A stretch of 64,000 nucleotides of DNA from G963668655 sp963668655 (GCA_963668655.2 CAXXPQ010000004.1:248001-312000); one strand, 5' to 3'. Positions 33,418-42,005 are shown, numbered from the stretch's first letter. Numbers and translations: made by a program. The notes: generated by a model from the letters alone, not told the origin.

Positions 33418-34963
33418 CCGCCTCGCCCGATTGCTTCTGGGCATTCTGCTGGCGGTCGTGTTTTTTCCGGTTTCGGCCTGGGCGGACGCCTGTCTCTACG
33501 AAGCCGCCCGGGGACGCCTTCTGGAATCCCGGGGAGAGATCGAGGCGGCCCGGGAAGCGTATAAACACGCCGCGAGCGGCGCCTGCCTGGAGGCTCATCT
33601 GGCCCTGGCGCGCATGGCGGTGCAAAGCGGTGACTGGAAATCCGCGGAAAAATCGCTTCGCAAAGCCCTGCGCATCCGGCCGGGCGACCCGACGCTTTCC
33701 ATGCGCCTGGCCGAATGCTACCTGGCCCAGAAGAAACACGCCTGGGCTCTACGGACGCTGAAAGGAATTCGTCCCGACGCCATTGCGGCCAAAGACGCCC
33801 CCCGCCGGGAATACCTGCTGGGACTCACCGCCCTGGAAATGGACGATCCGAAGACCGCCCTGGAAGTCTTCGAACGCATTCCAAAGGCGCGCAGGACGGA
33901 TTTCCCCCGGCTCGACTATCATCGTGCGCGGGCGCTTTCGGCTTCCGGACGGGGACTCGACGCCCGCGGCGCGGTGGAGCTGTTTCTGGACGACGATTCC
34001 CGGGACCGGCGCTTCGACCCGGCCGCCCAGGCGCTGTTCGAAAGCACCTACGCCGACCGCAAGCCCGATCCGCCGGCCGCACTGTCTCTGGCCGCCTCGC
34101 TGCGCTACGACTCCAATGCCGTGCAGGATCCGTCCGACGAGAAACTTCGTACCGGAAAAGATCCGGATTCCATGGCCCTTGGACTTTCCGCCGGATTGTC
34201 GGTCAATCCCCTGCGGCGTCCCCGACACACGCTGGGCGCGGACCTGACGGCGGGAACCATCCAATACCTGTACGGACCGGCCATGGCGCTGAGTTGGCTT
34301 GGCGGCTCCGTCACGCCGCGTTATCGCACGCGTTTCCGCACCCTGGGCCGGGATCAGGAAGTTTCCATGGGATACAGCGGACAGGTGGGGCTGCTCATGG
34401 GCGGCGAGCGCGCCGAGGAGGACCATCCCTACGTCCACAACGAATCCCACCTCGGGTTCTTTCGCTGGCAACTGGCCACGCCCGATTTCGGCGACACCTT
34501 TCTGCGTCTTGGCGGAGGACGCAAGCTGTATCATTATTTCGTGCGCGATGTCTGGACGGCCACGGGAACCCTGGGTCAATCCTTCTTCTTCCTGAACCAG
34601 CGGCTGAAGCTGTTTCTGGAAGCCCAGGGACGCTTCGAGTCCGCGCGTAAAAAGGATTACGATCGCTATAGAGTGGGTGGATTCGTGGGACTTTCCTCCC
34701 TGCTTCCGGAGCGGATTTCCTTTACGATCCTGGACCGTTACGAGTATATCGACCATTTCCACTCCGGAACGGACGGCCGCTGGGGCGCGGCAAGAAGCGA
34801 CCATCTGAACACCCTGGCGCTCTCTCTTTCGCGCTCGTTCCTGAAAGACAGCCTCACTCCGGCGCTTTTCTATCAGTTCACCGCGAACGTTTCCAGCCTG
34901 GATCTTTTCCATTATTTCCGGCACGTGGCCGGGCTGAGCCTGACCTGGAGGCATGCATGGTGA
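33380..34963 (+). CDS. TPR plus outer-membrane beta-barrel protein (Slam-like architecture)
   Basis: 527 aa. Signal peptide near residues 13-36 (LLLGILLAVVFFPVSAWA), then about four TPR-like repeats (SRGEIEAAREAYKHA, SGDWKSAEKSLRKALRIRPG) to about residue 230. The remainder is a beta-barrel of about 290 residues with alternating strands, ending SLTWRHAW. This resembles surface-lipoprotein assembly modulators (Slam), which have N-terminal TPRs and a C-terminal barrel, but assignment to that family is only by architecture. The start is a TTG at 33380 overlapping the DsbA-like gene by 38 nt; no better start precedes the signal peptide. Confidence 0.7.
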   Translation: MRKNGTSSRAASSRLARLLLGILLAVVFFPVSAWADACLYEAARGRLLESRGEIEAAREAYKHAASGACLEAHLALARMAVQSGDWKSAEKSLRKALRIRPGDPTLSMRLAECYLAQKKHAWALRTLKGIRPDAIAAKDAPRREYLLGLTALEMDDPKTALEVFERIPKARRTDFPRLDYHRARALSASGRGLDARGAVELFLDDDSRDRRFDPAAQALFESTYADRKPDPPAALSLAASLRYDSNAVQDPSDEKLRTGKDPDSMALGLSAGLSVNPLRRPRHTLGADLTAGTIQYLYGPAMALSWLGGSVTPRYRTRFRTLGRDQEVSMGYSGQVGLLMGGERAEEDHPYVHNESHLGFFRWQLATPDFGDTFLRLGGGRKLYHYFVRDVWTATGTLGQSFFFLNQRLKLFLEAQGRFESARKKDYDRYRVGGFVGLSSLLPERISFTILDRYEYIDHFHSGTDGRWGAARSDHLNTLALSLSRSFLKDSLTPALFYQFTANVSSLDLFHYFRHVAGLSLTWRHAW

Positions 34964-35751
34964 AAATCTTGATACTCCTTGCGTTCTCGTTGACGTTGGC
35001 CGCGCCTCTCCACGCGGAGGACGGCTGGAATCTGCTTGGCGAGGAAGCGTCCGTTCCGGCAAAACGGCTGACGAACGGCGAGGTATTACGAGCCGAAGCC
35101 CCCCACGGGCTGGACCTTTTCCAAGAGGGGCTGGGGGCGCTGCGCCTGGAACCGGGCGGGGAACTGATTCCGGATTCGGTGCCGGTATTCCGTCACGGCA
35201 AAGCAACCGCCGTCGCGGCGGAGGGAAAGGAACTGGCGCTTCGCTTCGGGGCGAACGGCCCTTGGGGAATGCTTTCCGGATCGGCAAGGATCCGGATGGA
35301 ATCGGCCGGACCCGCGCTGTGCCTGGAAGACAACGCCGTCTTCCGCCCCGAAACACCCGCGCCGCCGCAAGACGAAGCCTCCGATTCCGAAACGCCTGCC
35401 TCCACCTCTCCCGTATTTAAGGGAGAAGGCTGCATCGTCTTTCGGGAGGGAAACTGGCGGACCATGGACATTAAGATAACGGAAGACACGCTCCATTCCC
35501 TGCCGTCCCGATTCATGAAACCGTTCGCCTTCGAAACCCCGCCGGAAATCCGAAAAGGCGACGGTCCGGCCGGATCGGAAGGCGAAGGCGGCGACTCTGC
35601 CGACACCGAGGGCGGCGGTGCCACCGGCAGCCAATGCCTGGAAAGCACGGGCGGCGAAGGCAGCGCCTCGGAACTGGACGGAAACGGCAACGACGTGACG
35701 GTGGAACACGGCGAGGCCACCGTGCGGGTCCGCTTGCGGGTGGAGGAATAA
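34957..35751 (+). CDS. Secreted protein with FecR-like core and Gly/Ser/Glu-rich tail
   Basis: 264 aa. Signal peptide (residues 1-20, MVKILILLAFSLTLAAPLHA). Residues about 25-140 look like short beta strands (ALRLEPGGELIPDSV, LALRFGANGPWGML) with a FecR-like flavour. Then comes a Pro/Glu/Ser linker, and a low-complexity tail from about 195 (GSEGEGGDSADTEGGGATGS). It overlaps the upstream barrel gene by 7 nt. I do not assign a function. It may be a periplasmic accessory of the barrel protein, and a true FecR domain is only suggested. Confidence 0.55.
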   Translation: MVKILILLAFSLTLAAPLHAEDGWNLLGEEASVPAKRLTNGEVLRAEAPHGLDLFQEGLGALRLEPGGELIPDSVPVFRHGKATAVAAEGKELALRFGANGPWGMLSGSARIRMESAGPALCLEDNAVFRPETPAPPQDEASDSETPASTSPVFKGEGCIVFREGNWRTMDIKITEDTLHSLPSRFMKPFAFETPPEIRKGDGPAGSEGEGGDSADTEGGGATGSQCLESTGGEGSASELDGNGNDVTVEHGEATVRVRLRVEE

Positions 35752-35753
35752 AC

Positions 35754-36482
35754 ATGCGTCAATTCCCGGAATTCGCCTGTATTTTCGTTCTTGCGATGCT
35801 CGTCTTGTCTTCTTCCGCGATTCTCAGCGGCTGTTTCGTCCAGCCGGATGACGGTTCGGCGGCGGTGGCCGTGCGCCTGGCGCTGCCGGATTCCCCTGAA
35901 AAGTCGCGGTTTCCCCGGCGGAATTTATCCCCCCGGATGGATCTGGACTATCGCGCCGCTTTTCATTTTTCCGTGAGCGCCCCCGATCTTGACGAAGTCA
36001 TAAGCGCCTCCGACGAACTGGCGGCGGGAGACGAATCGGAGACCCTCGAGGCCACCCTGCGCGTCCCCGCCGGATCGGCCCGACGTTTCCAGGCGGTGCT
36101 CTTCGTGGCCGGGGAGGAATCCTTCGCCTCCTATGCGACGGAAAAAGCCGTGAGCGTGGACCTGCACGAAGGCGAAACCAAGGATCTGGAACTGACGGTT
36201 CGGCGTCTACCCGTGGGCACGGTGGAAACCGAGATTCCGGGGAATGACGAGGATTTGTATTTGTATTTCACGGACCGGGAATCCGGCATCCGGCTGGCGG
36301 CGGCGGCCTGCAAGGTCCAAACGGAGAGTGAAAGCCGTTTGTGCCGTCACGAATCCGTTCCGGTGGGGCGGGAATTGATTCCGGGGTTGGGAGACGCGGA
36401 CGAAGAGCAGGATTTCGACGCCCAGGCGTTCACGCTCACCGAAGCGGGTCAAGCGCTGATCCTGGACGTGACGTGGGAATAG
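35754..36482 (+). CDS. Lipoprotein of unknown function
   Basis: 242 aa. Lipobox ILSGC with Cys near residue 27, followed by a predicted all-beta protein of immunoglobulin-like appearance (FHFSVSAPDLDEVISASDEL, GSARRFQAVLFVAGEESFAS). Only two further Cys. ATG follows GGTGGAGGAATAAAC, 2 nt after the stop of the upstream gene, so it is the last gene of the apparent six-gene operon from 30941. I do not recognise the family; it could be a client or accessory of the TPR/barrel protein. Confidence 0.65.
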   Translation: MRQFPEFACIFVLAMLVLSSSAILSGCFVQPDDGSAAVAVRLALPDSPEKSRFPRRNLSPRMDLDYRAAFHFSVSAPDLDEVISASDELAAGDESETLEATLRVPAGSARRFQAVLFVAGEESFASYATEKAVSVDLHEGETKDLELTVRRLPVGTVETEIPGNDEDLYLYFTDRESGIRLAAAACKVQTESESRLCRHESVPVGRELIPGLGDADEEQDFDAQAFTLTEAGQALILDVTWE

Positions 36483-36518
36483 TCCCCTTCCCTTCCTCCT
36501 TACACACACGCACAAGCC

Positions 36519-36539
36519 TTGCGTGACACGGACGCAAGC
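36519..36539. repeat. Short inverted repeat between convergent genes
   Basis: CTTGCGT-GACACGG-ACGCAAG (7-bp arms) lies between the operon ending at 36482 and the convergent gene ending at 36632. No T-run follows on either strand, so a terminator role is doubtful. Confidence 0.3.
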
Positions 36540-36631
36540 GACGGAGACGGACGGGCACACTCCCATCCTCGATGGCCAGTTTTGTTCCTTCTTCTTTCAC
36601 TTCAATGGAAAAATGAAGAAAGCGGATGGCG

Positions 36632-39600
36632 CTATTTGATCGTCCGCTTGGCGCTGCGGGCCAGCCGGAAGCCCAGATAGGCGTTGTGCGACCCCGGATA
36701 GAAATGCCGCCGATTGGCCGAGCGCCCGTAACGGGAGTAATATTGATAGCTTCCTCCGCGCGCCACGCGACCGTCCCCGATGGCCGTACCGGTGGGATCG
36801 GCCTCGCTTCCGGACCCATAGGGCGCGTACCAGTCCCACACCCACTCGGAAACGTTGCCCGCCACGTCGTACAGTCCCAAGGCATTGGGTTTCTTTTTCT
36901 TGATGGGATGGGTTTTGTTCTCCGCGTTTCCGCAATACCAGCCGATTTTTTCCATATTCGGCTCCAATCCGCAGCCAACCTCGCGGATCTCTCCGGAGTA
37001 AAACGCTTCCTCCGTTCCGGCCCGCACGGCGAACTCCCATTCCGCCTCGGTCGGTAAGCGGTAACCCTCGCAATCCTGGGGTTTTGCGTATTTCTCGGAC
37101 AAATGGCACAACACCTCCGGCGGGTTTCCTTCGCATTGGAAACACTCCGGCAGATGGGCTTTCTTCGACAGTTCGTTGGCGAAATAAAGCGCTTCGTGCC
37201 AACTGACCATTTCCGCCGGGCAGGTGCCGCCACAGTCCTCGAAGAAACTGGAGGAATAGCCCATCAGTTCCTTGAACTGTTCCTGGGTGACTTCCGTGGC
37301 CTGGATCTCGAAATTCAATGTCAGGGAAATTTCCCGCTGGCGCTCCACGGCCGGATCGGCGTCCCGTCCGGGTTCCGTTTCCGGACTGCCCATCAGGAAG
37401 TTGCCAGCCTCCACGCGAACGAATTCTGCAAAAGCCAGGCAACGGCGATCCTTTCCGCAGATGCTTCCCAGCGGACAACCGCCGCAGTCCCGGCATCCGG
37501 AAGGACTCATGCCGCAATAGCCCTCACATTCCTCCAGAAGCGGCGGATGGGTGCAGGCTCCGGCCTTGCAGACATCGGCGGAACACTTGTTGCCGTCGTC
37601 CTCGCAGGCCAGACCCTCGTTCACCGGCTTTGCCTCGCAAACGTTTTCCTCCTCGTTGCAGTAGGGAGACTGGCAGGCGGGTTCGGAGACGGCCCGGGAA
37701 CAGTTTCGAGGACCGCCCGGAATGCACTGGCCATTATCGCAATAGTCGCCCTCGGTGCAGAAAACGCCGTCGTCGCAGGACGACCCCTTCGCTCGAAGCG
37801 GCTGGTCGCACGTTCCCGTCCGGGGATCGCAGACTCCGATTTCATGGCATTGGCTCTGGGCCGTGCAGACCACTTCCTCGCGGCCCACGCAGTCGCCCAT
37901 CTGGCACCAATCACCCTTGGTGCAGCGGGAATTGTCGTTGCAGGCCTTTCCGTCCTTGGCCGGAGGATCGCTGCACCGGCCGGTCTGCGGATCGCAGGAT
38001 CCCGTCACGTGGCATTGATCCTTGGCCTTGCAGATCACCGGATCGGTCCCCTTGCAGCTTCCCTGCTGACAGACATCCCGCTGAGTACAGGCATCGGCGT
38101 CGTCGCAGGCGGATCCATTGGCCTTGATCGGCTGGCTGCACTGGCCGCTCTTGGGATTGCATACGCCCGTGACATGGCAGTCGTCCATGGGATAGCAGGC
38201 CAGCGGTTCCAGGCCCCGACAGGCGCCCTTTCGGCAAACATCCCGCTGGGTGCAGAGATTGCCGTCGTCGCAGGCCGTCTCGTCCGGCTTGGCGGGATCA
38301 CTGCACCGTCCGGTGCCGGAGTCACAGACCCCCGCGTCATGGCATTGATCCTTGGCCCGGCATTCCACGGGATTTTCTCCGACACAGCGCCCGCCCTGAC
38401 AGGTGTCCTTGCGCGTACACTTGTCGCCGTCGTTGCAGGCCGTTCCTGATTTCTTTTCCGGATTCGTGCATGCGCCCGTTCCGGGATCGCAGGTTCCCAG
38501 ATCGTGGCACTGGTCCAGCACCGCGCAAACCACCGGATTTTCGCCCCGGCACGCGCCCGACCGGCAGACATCCTTTTGCGTACAGGCATTTTCGTCATCG
38601 CAGGTGGAACCGTCTTTCTTGTTGGGATTGCTGCACGTTCCGGTTTTCGGATTGCATTGTCCGGCGTCATGGCATTGATCGGACGCCTCGCAAACCAAGG
38701 GATCCTCGCCGGTGCAGGTTCCATTCCGGCAGGAATCCTTGCGAGTGCATTTGTCGCCGTCGTTGCAGGCCAGACCGTCCCGTTCCGGCGGATTGCTGCA
38801 TGTCCCGTTTTTCGGATCGCACACCCCCGGCTTGTGGCACTGGTCCATGGCCTCGCATTCCACCGGATCCTCGCCCCGGCATTCCCCGGACCGGCAAACG
38901 TCTTTCCGCGTGCAGGCGTCCCGGTCATCGCAGGAGGAACCGTTTTTCTTCTGGGGATTGCTGCAACTCCCGGTTTTGGGATTGCAGACGCCCTTGTCGT
39001 GACACTGGTCGGAGGCTTCGCAAACGATCGGATCCTCGCCGCGACACTGGCCGGATCGGCAGGAATCCTTTTGCGTACAGGCATCGCCGTCATCGCAGGC
39101 GGTGCCGTTCTTTTTCTGAGGCGTGCTGCAACTTCCGGTTTTCGGATTGCAGACACCCTTGTCGTGACATTGATCCTTGGCTTCGCAAACCACCGGATTC
39201 TCGCCCCGGCACTGGCCGGATCGGCAGACATCCTTTTGCGTGCAGGCATCGCCGTCATTGCAGGTCGCGCTGTCGGAAACCGCGCTCCAGGAGGAATCGC
39301 TGGATTCCGGCCGACAGGACTCGCAGGCGTTGGAAGGATTCTTCGTTCCTTTGGACACGCAACGTCCACCGATCAGACAGGAATTGCTTTGCAGCGGATG
39401 TTCGCAACGATGATCGGCCGTGCAGACATCATCCGTGCAGCCCAGGGAATCCTTGCCGCTCGTGCAGGCCGATCCCGCAGCCAGCCATTTTCCATTCGCA
39501 CAGCAGGGTCCGGATTGGCATTCCGGAGGCGGCGGAGTCGCTTTCTTTTCGTCGTTCGTCCCATTGGCCGCGTAAAGCACGGCGCTGGAAACGAATACGA

Positions 39601-39637
39601 CCAGACCAACCAGAAAAAGACGCATCCTCATCGACAT
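36632..39637 (-). CDS. Secreted protein with 55-aa eight-cysteine repeats and SUMF1/FGE-like domain
   Basis: 1001 aa. Signal peptide (residues 1-24, MRLFLVGLVVFVSSAVLYAA). About nine tandem repeats of 55 residues, each with eight Cys and conserved phrases CDDGDACTQKDVCRSG, DQCHDKGVCNPKTG and CSNPQKKNG, preceded and followed by diverged copies. The C-terminal domain (about 745-1001) is SUMF1/FGE-like: VEAGNFLMGS, EVTQEQFKELMGY, RLPTEAEWEFAVRAG, AGNVSEWVWDW, ARGGSY and LGFRLAR. No lipobox. I choose the ATG at 39637 (AGGAT upstream). About 90 Cys implies heavy dependence on disulfide formation; the DsbA-like operon lies just beside it. Confidence 0.9.
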   Translation of the reverse strand: MSMRMRLFLVGLVVFVSSAVLYAANGTNDEKKATPPPPECQSGPCCANGKWLAAGSACTSGKDSLGCTDDVCTADHRCEHPLQSNSCLIGGRCVSKGTKNPSNACESCRPESSDSSWSAVSDSATCNDGDACTQKDVCRSGQCRGENPVVCEAKDQCHDKGVCNPKTGSCSTPQKKNGTACDDGDACTQKDSCRSGQCRGEDPIVCEASDQCHDKGVCNPKTGSCSNPQKKNGSSCDDRDACTRKDVCRSGECRGEDPVECEAMDQCHKPGVCDPKNGTCSNPPERDGLACNDGDKCTRKDSCRNGTCTGEDPLVCEASDQCHDAGQCNPKTGTCSNPNKKDGSTCDDENACTQKDVCRSGACRGENPVVCAVLDQCHDLGTCDPGTGACTNPEKKSGTACNDGDKCTRKDTCQGGRCVGENPVECRAKDQCHDAGVCDSGTGRCSDPAKPDETACDDGNLCTQRDVCRKGACRGLEPLACYPMDDCHVTGVCNPKSGQCSQPIKANGSACDDADACTQRDVCQQGSCKGTDPVICKAKDQCHVTGSCDPQTGRCSDPPAKDGKACNDNSRCTKGDWCQMGDCVGREEVVCTAQSQCHEIGVCDPRTGTCDQPLRAKGSSCDDGVFCTEGDYCDNGQCIPGGPRNCSRAVSEPACQSPYCNEEENVCEAKPVNEGLACEDDGNKCSADVCKAGACTHPPLLEECEGYCGMSPSGCRDCGGCPLGSICGKDRRCLAFAEFVRVEAGNFLMGSPETEPGRDADPAVERQREISLTLNFEIQATEVTQEQFKELMGYSSSFFEDCGGTCPAEMVSWHEALYFANELSKKAHLPECFQCEGNPPEVLCHLSEKYAKPQDCEGYRLPTEAEWEFAVRAGTEEAFYSGEIREVGCGLEPNMEKIGWYCGNAENKTHPIKKKKPNALGLYDVAGNVSEWVWDWYAPYGSGSEADPTGTAIGDGRVARGGSYQYYSRYGRSANRRHFYPGSHNAYLGFRLARSAKRTIK
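37950..39290 (-). repeat. Coding tandem repeat array, about 165 bp per unit
   Basis: Boundaries are approximate. About nine units of 55 codons inside the secreted Cys-rich protein. DNA similarity between adjacent units is high at the CDDGDACT and DQCHDKGVC segments, for example around 39000-39250. Copy number could vary between strains by unequal recombination. Confidence 0.7.
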
Positions 39638-39716
39638 GGCACTATCCTGTAGTTCAGCCCAGCTCCCCGTGTTTGTCTTCTCGTCTCGTCGGGTGTTATT
39701 CGCATACACGCTTTCG

Positions 39717-39756
39717 ATTGCCTTCCATCCTACTTGACAAGCCCTGGAAAGGCAAT
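39717..39756 (-). promoter_or_regulatory. Promoter with overlapping inverted repeat, Cys-repeat gene
   Basis: Minus strand: TTGCCT (39755-39750), 17-nt spacer, TAGGAT (39732-39727), with a leader of about 83 nt to the ATG at 39637. Arms ATTGCCTTCC (39717-39726) and GGAAAGGCAAT (39746-39756) enclose the promoter, so a repressor could bind over it. The rest of the 314-bp gap up to 39951 holds a T-rich tract (39833-39848) and a small repeat, and no gene. Confidence 0.5.
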
Positions 39757-39951
39757 CTTTATTCGTTTCCCGTAATCCGGAATCACTTCGGATTTCCAGA
39801 TTATGACGGACGGACGGGCCGGTTGTTCACTGTTTTTTTTTTATTTTTAGACTCCGTAACCGAAAATAAGCAGGACCGGATCATCCGAACGGACGGCGCT
39901 TGCGGAAAACGGCTTGGAAGGTTTTGTAACGGCGGGACTTTCTTTCGTTTC

Positions 39952-40569
39952 TCAGTCTTGGTCCAGAAGCGCCAGCACGTCCGGAAGCCCGGAAAGATCG
40001 TCGATCCTGAAATCCCCCCCGGCCATCCCGCCGACGATGATGCAGCGCATGTTCCCATTTCTGGCGGTTTGAACGTCGATTTCGCTGTCTCCGACGAAAA
40101 CTGCCTCTCCGGGCTCGACCATCAGCTCTTCCAGAATCGTTTCCATCACCATGGGATGGGGCTTGGGAAAGGCCAGGGTGCGGGCATGGACAACGATATC
40201 GAAAAACCGAGCGATATCGAAACGTTTCAGAACGCCGGGGGTGGTATCTCCCCGATTGGTGGCCAAAGCGAGCTTGTAGCGGCCGTGCAATCGCTCCAGA
40301 ATCTCCTCGGCATGCGGCTTCAATTCCAGCGTTTCCGTGTATCCGGAAAAACTGGCCCTGCGGGCATAGTCCACGGCGCGTTTTCGGGTTTCGAGATCGG
40401 GAAACAGGCGTTCCAGAATCCCACGTTCGCTGGCGGTATAGAAGATCGCTTTTTCCTTTTCGGGAAAAGGTAGATCCAGGTGTTTGTAAAGGTCGCGAAA
40501 AAACGCCAGAATGGCGTCTTTGGAACAAATCAGGGTTTCATCAAGATCGAAAACGACGGCTTTCAGCAT
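39952..40569 (-). CDS. HAD-family phosphatase, phosphoglycolate-phosphatase-like
   Basis: 205 aa, cytoplasmic. HAD motif I VFDLDETLI (nucleophile and acid Asp), a helical cap (about 15-85), motif II LATNRG, motif III Lys in FPKPHP and motif IV VGDSEIDVQTARN. It will hydrolyse a small phosphomonoester; the substrate is not predictable. The gene overlaps the 3' end of the glycosyltransferase gene by 7 nt and is co-transcribed with it. Pairing suggests a shared pathway or simple operon organisation. Confidence 0.87.
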   Translation of the reverse strand: MLKAVVFDLDETLICSKDAILAFFRDLYKHLDLPFPEKEKAIFYTASERGILERLFPDLETRKRAVDYARRASFSGYTETLELKPHAEEILERLHGRYKLALATNRGDTTPGVLKRFDIARFFDIVVHARTLAFPKPHPMVMETILEELMVEPGEAVFVGDSEIDVQTARNGNMRCIIVGGMAGGDFRIDDLSGLPDVLALLDQD

Positions 40570-41675
40570 CGATTCTCACCCGCCACGTGGGCATCGGCGA
40601 CCCGACGCAATTCCTCGTCGAATTGCGGAACCACCCGATCGGCGACCATGGGATGGTAAAATGTATAGTGCGGATCGGCCCGCAAAGCTTTCAGATCCAT
40701 CGAGGCCCGGCGCAAAAGTCCGATCAGGCCGTTTTCGTCTTTGTATAAGAACTCGCCCCAGGCTTCCGGGGGGAAGATGTCGGGATAAACCAGTCGTTCT
40801 GGAGCGATGGGACGACACCCGGCCAGGACGGCCTCGGCCATGCTGATTCCGAAAAACTCGTTGCGCGCGCAGCTCACCACCACATCGCAGGAGCGCACCC
40901 AGGCGCTGTATTCCTCCCGACTTTCCGCGAAACCGTACCGGACCACGCGATCCCCCAGTTTCTGTCGGGCCCGGTCGAAAATCGGAGGTCGGCTGCGGAA
41001 CCCTTCTCCCAGAAGAACGACCTGAAAATCGATGTTTTCCACCAAAAGGCGATCCAGCGCGGCGAAAAACTCGTCCGGAGCCTTGTCGTATTCCCAGCGA
41101 TGATTCCAAAGGATGCGCATCGGCCCGACCTTCGGCAACGCAGGCTTGACCTCGGGAAGCGGGTCCACCGGAATGGGAAGAACCCGACTTTTCTTCCGAA
41201 TGGCATCATCCACTCCCTGGGGATGAAAATCGGGAAACTGGCCGAGGAAAGGCCCCAAAGCAGCAAGGAAAGAATTCCGGTGAAACTCCGAGTTAAACCA
41301 GACCTCGTCGCAGGCGGCCGCACTGGTCAGATTTATCAGGCCGAAATGGCTGTCGAAACTGTCGTGATCGCTGATGGGGTAGGTGATCTGATTCTCGTGG
41401 AAATACATCACCTTGGGTAATCGGGCCGCTCGAATGCCCGCCAGACTGACAAACGCGGCCACATCGATGGTGTTGGAGAAAAACAGCAGATCGGGAGTTT
41501 CCTTCAACTTTCGGAAACGCTCCGAAAACAAAAACGGCGCACCGCTGAGTCGCCATTTCCAGAAGCGGGGCGGAAGGGTCATGGTTTCGATGCGGTGCCG
41601 GGACAAACGTTCCAGAACCTCCACGAAACCCCGGTGAGAGCCGCCGTAATACGGCTCGATTATCAATACATGCAT
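40563..41675 (-). CDS. DUF3524 glycosyltransferase, tRNA-queuosine mannosyltransferase-like
   Basis: 370 aa, cytoplasmic, GT-B fold of family GT4. The N-terminal DUF3524 part has IEPYYGGSHRGFVE, FFSNTIDVAAFVSL and MYFHENQITYP; the C-terminal half has WNHRWEYDKAPDEFFAAL and CARNEFFGISMAEAVLAG, the nucleotide-sugar site. These signatures match the GTDC1 family, whose animal member mannosylates queuosine in tRNA-Asp. In bacteria the same family may glycosylate queuosine too, but this is inferred from homology. No queuosine synthesis genes are in this window. Start ATG has GGAAG upstream. Confidence 0.85.
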   Translation of the reverse strand: MHVLIIEPYYGGSHRGFVEVLERLSRHRIETMTLPPRFWKWRLSGAPFLFSERFRKLKETPDLLFFSNTIDVAAFVSLAGIRAARLPKVMYFHENQITYPISDHDSFDSHFGLINLTSAAACDEVWFNSEFHRNSFLAALGPFLGQFPDFHPQGVDDAIRKKSRVLPIPVDPLPEVKPALPKVGPMRILWNHRWEYDKAPDEFFAALDRLLVENIDFQVVLLGEGFRSRPPIFDRARQKLGDRVVRYGFAESREEYSAWVRSCDVVVSCARNEFFGISMAEAVLAGCRPIAPERLVYPDIFPPEAWGEFLYKDENGLIGLLRRASMDLKALRADPHYTFYHPMVADRVVPQFDEELRRVADAHVAGENRC

Positions 41676-41786
41676 GGATGACTTCCGTCGGCCAACTTGT
41701 CGTTATTGCAGACTTTTCAAGGTCATCGGAACGATCGTTCCCAGGGCGGATGGAATGCCTTGACCGCGCCGTCTGGAAATAAAAGC

Positions 41787-41815
41787 ATTATACCACAGTG
41801 TTCGTAAGTTTGTAA
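41787..41815 (-). promoter_or_regulatory. Sigma-70-type promoter of glycosyltransferase/HAD operon
   Basis: Minus strand: TTACAA (41815-41810), 17-nt spacer, consensus TATAAT (41792-41787). The leader to the ATG at 41675 is about 105 nt. The 447-bp gap to the divergent lipoprotein gene holds this promoter and the one at 41976-42005; I see no gene there. Confidence 0.75.
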
Positions 41816-41975
41816 AGAAAGAGGCTCTCTTTTCAGAGCATTTCAATTCTGGAAAATGGTCGAACAATCTTCGGATTCAGCAGAAATGGAGGGTGCCACG
41901 GTCTTTGATTCGGAAATAGAAAACATTCAGAATGGAAATGCCCTGATTGGAAGATGGTCATTGTCGATATTCGGA

Positions 41976-42005
41976 TTGGACATTTGTTTCATTCCGGGCT
42001 ACAAT
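41976..42005 (+). promoter_or_regulatory. Sigma-70-type promoter of lipoprotein at 42123
   Basis: TTGGAC (41976-41981), 18-nt spacer, TACAAT (42000-42005), about 110 nt upstream of the ATG. Confidence 0.55.

Noticed and set aside
36519..36539. Inverted repeat as a bidirectional terminator
   Set aside because: No T-run on either strand and a stem of only 7 bp.
37950..39290. Regular 165-bp repeats that could suggest a CRISPR array
   Set aside because: The repeats are far longer than CRISPR repeats, have no unique spacers and lie in frame inside the Cys-repeat protein.
39833..39848. T-rich tract as a terminator
   Set aside because: No plus-strand gene lies upstream and no stable GC hairpin precedes the tract. 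On the minus strand it is an A-tract, which is not a terminator.
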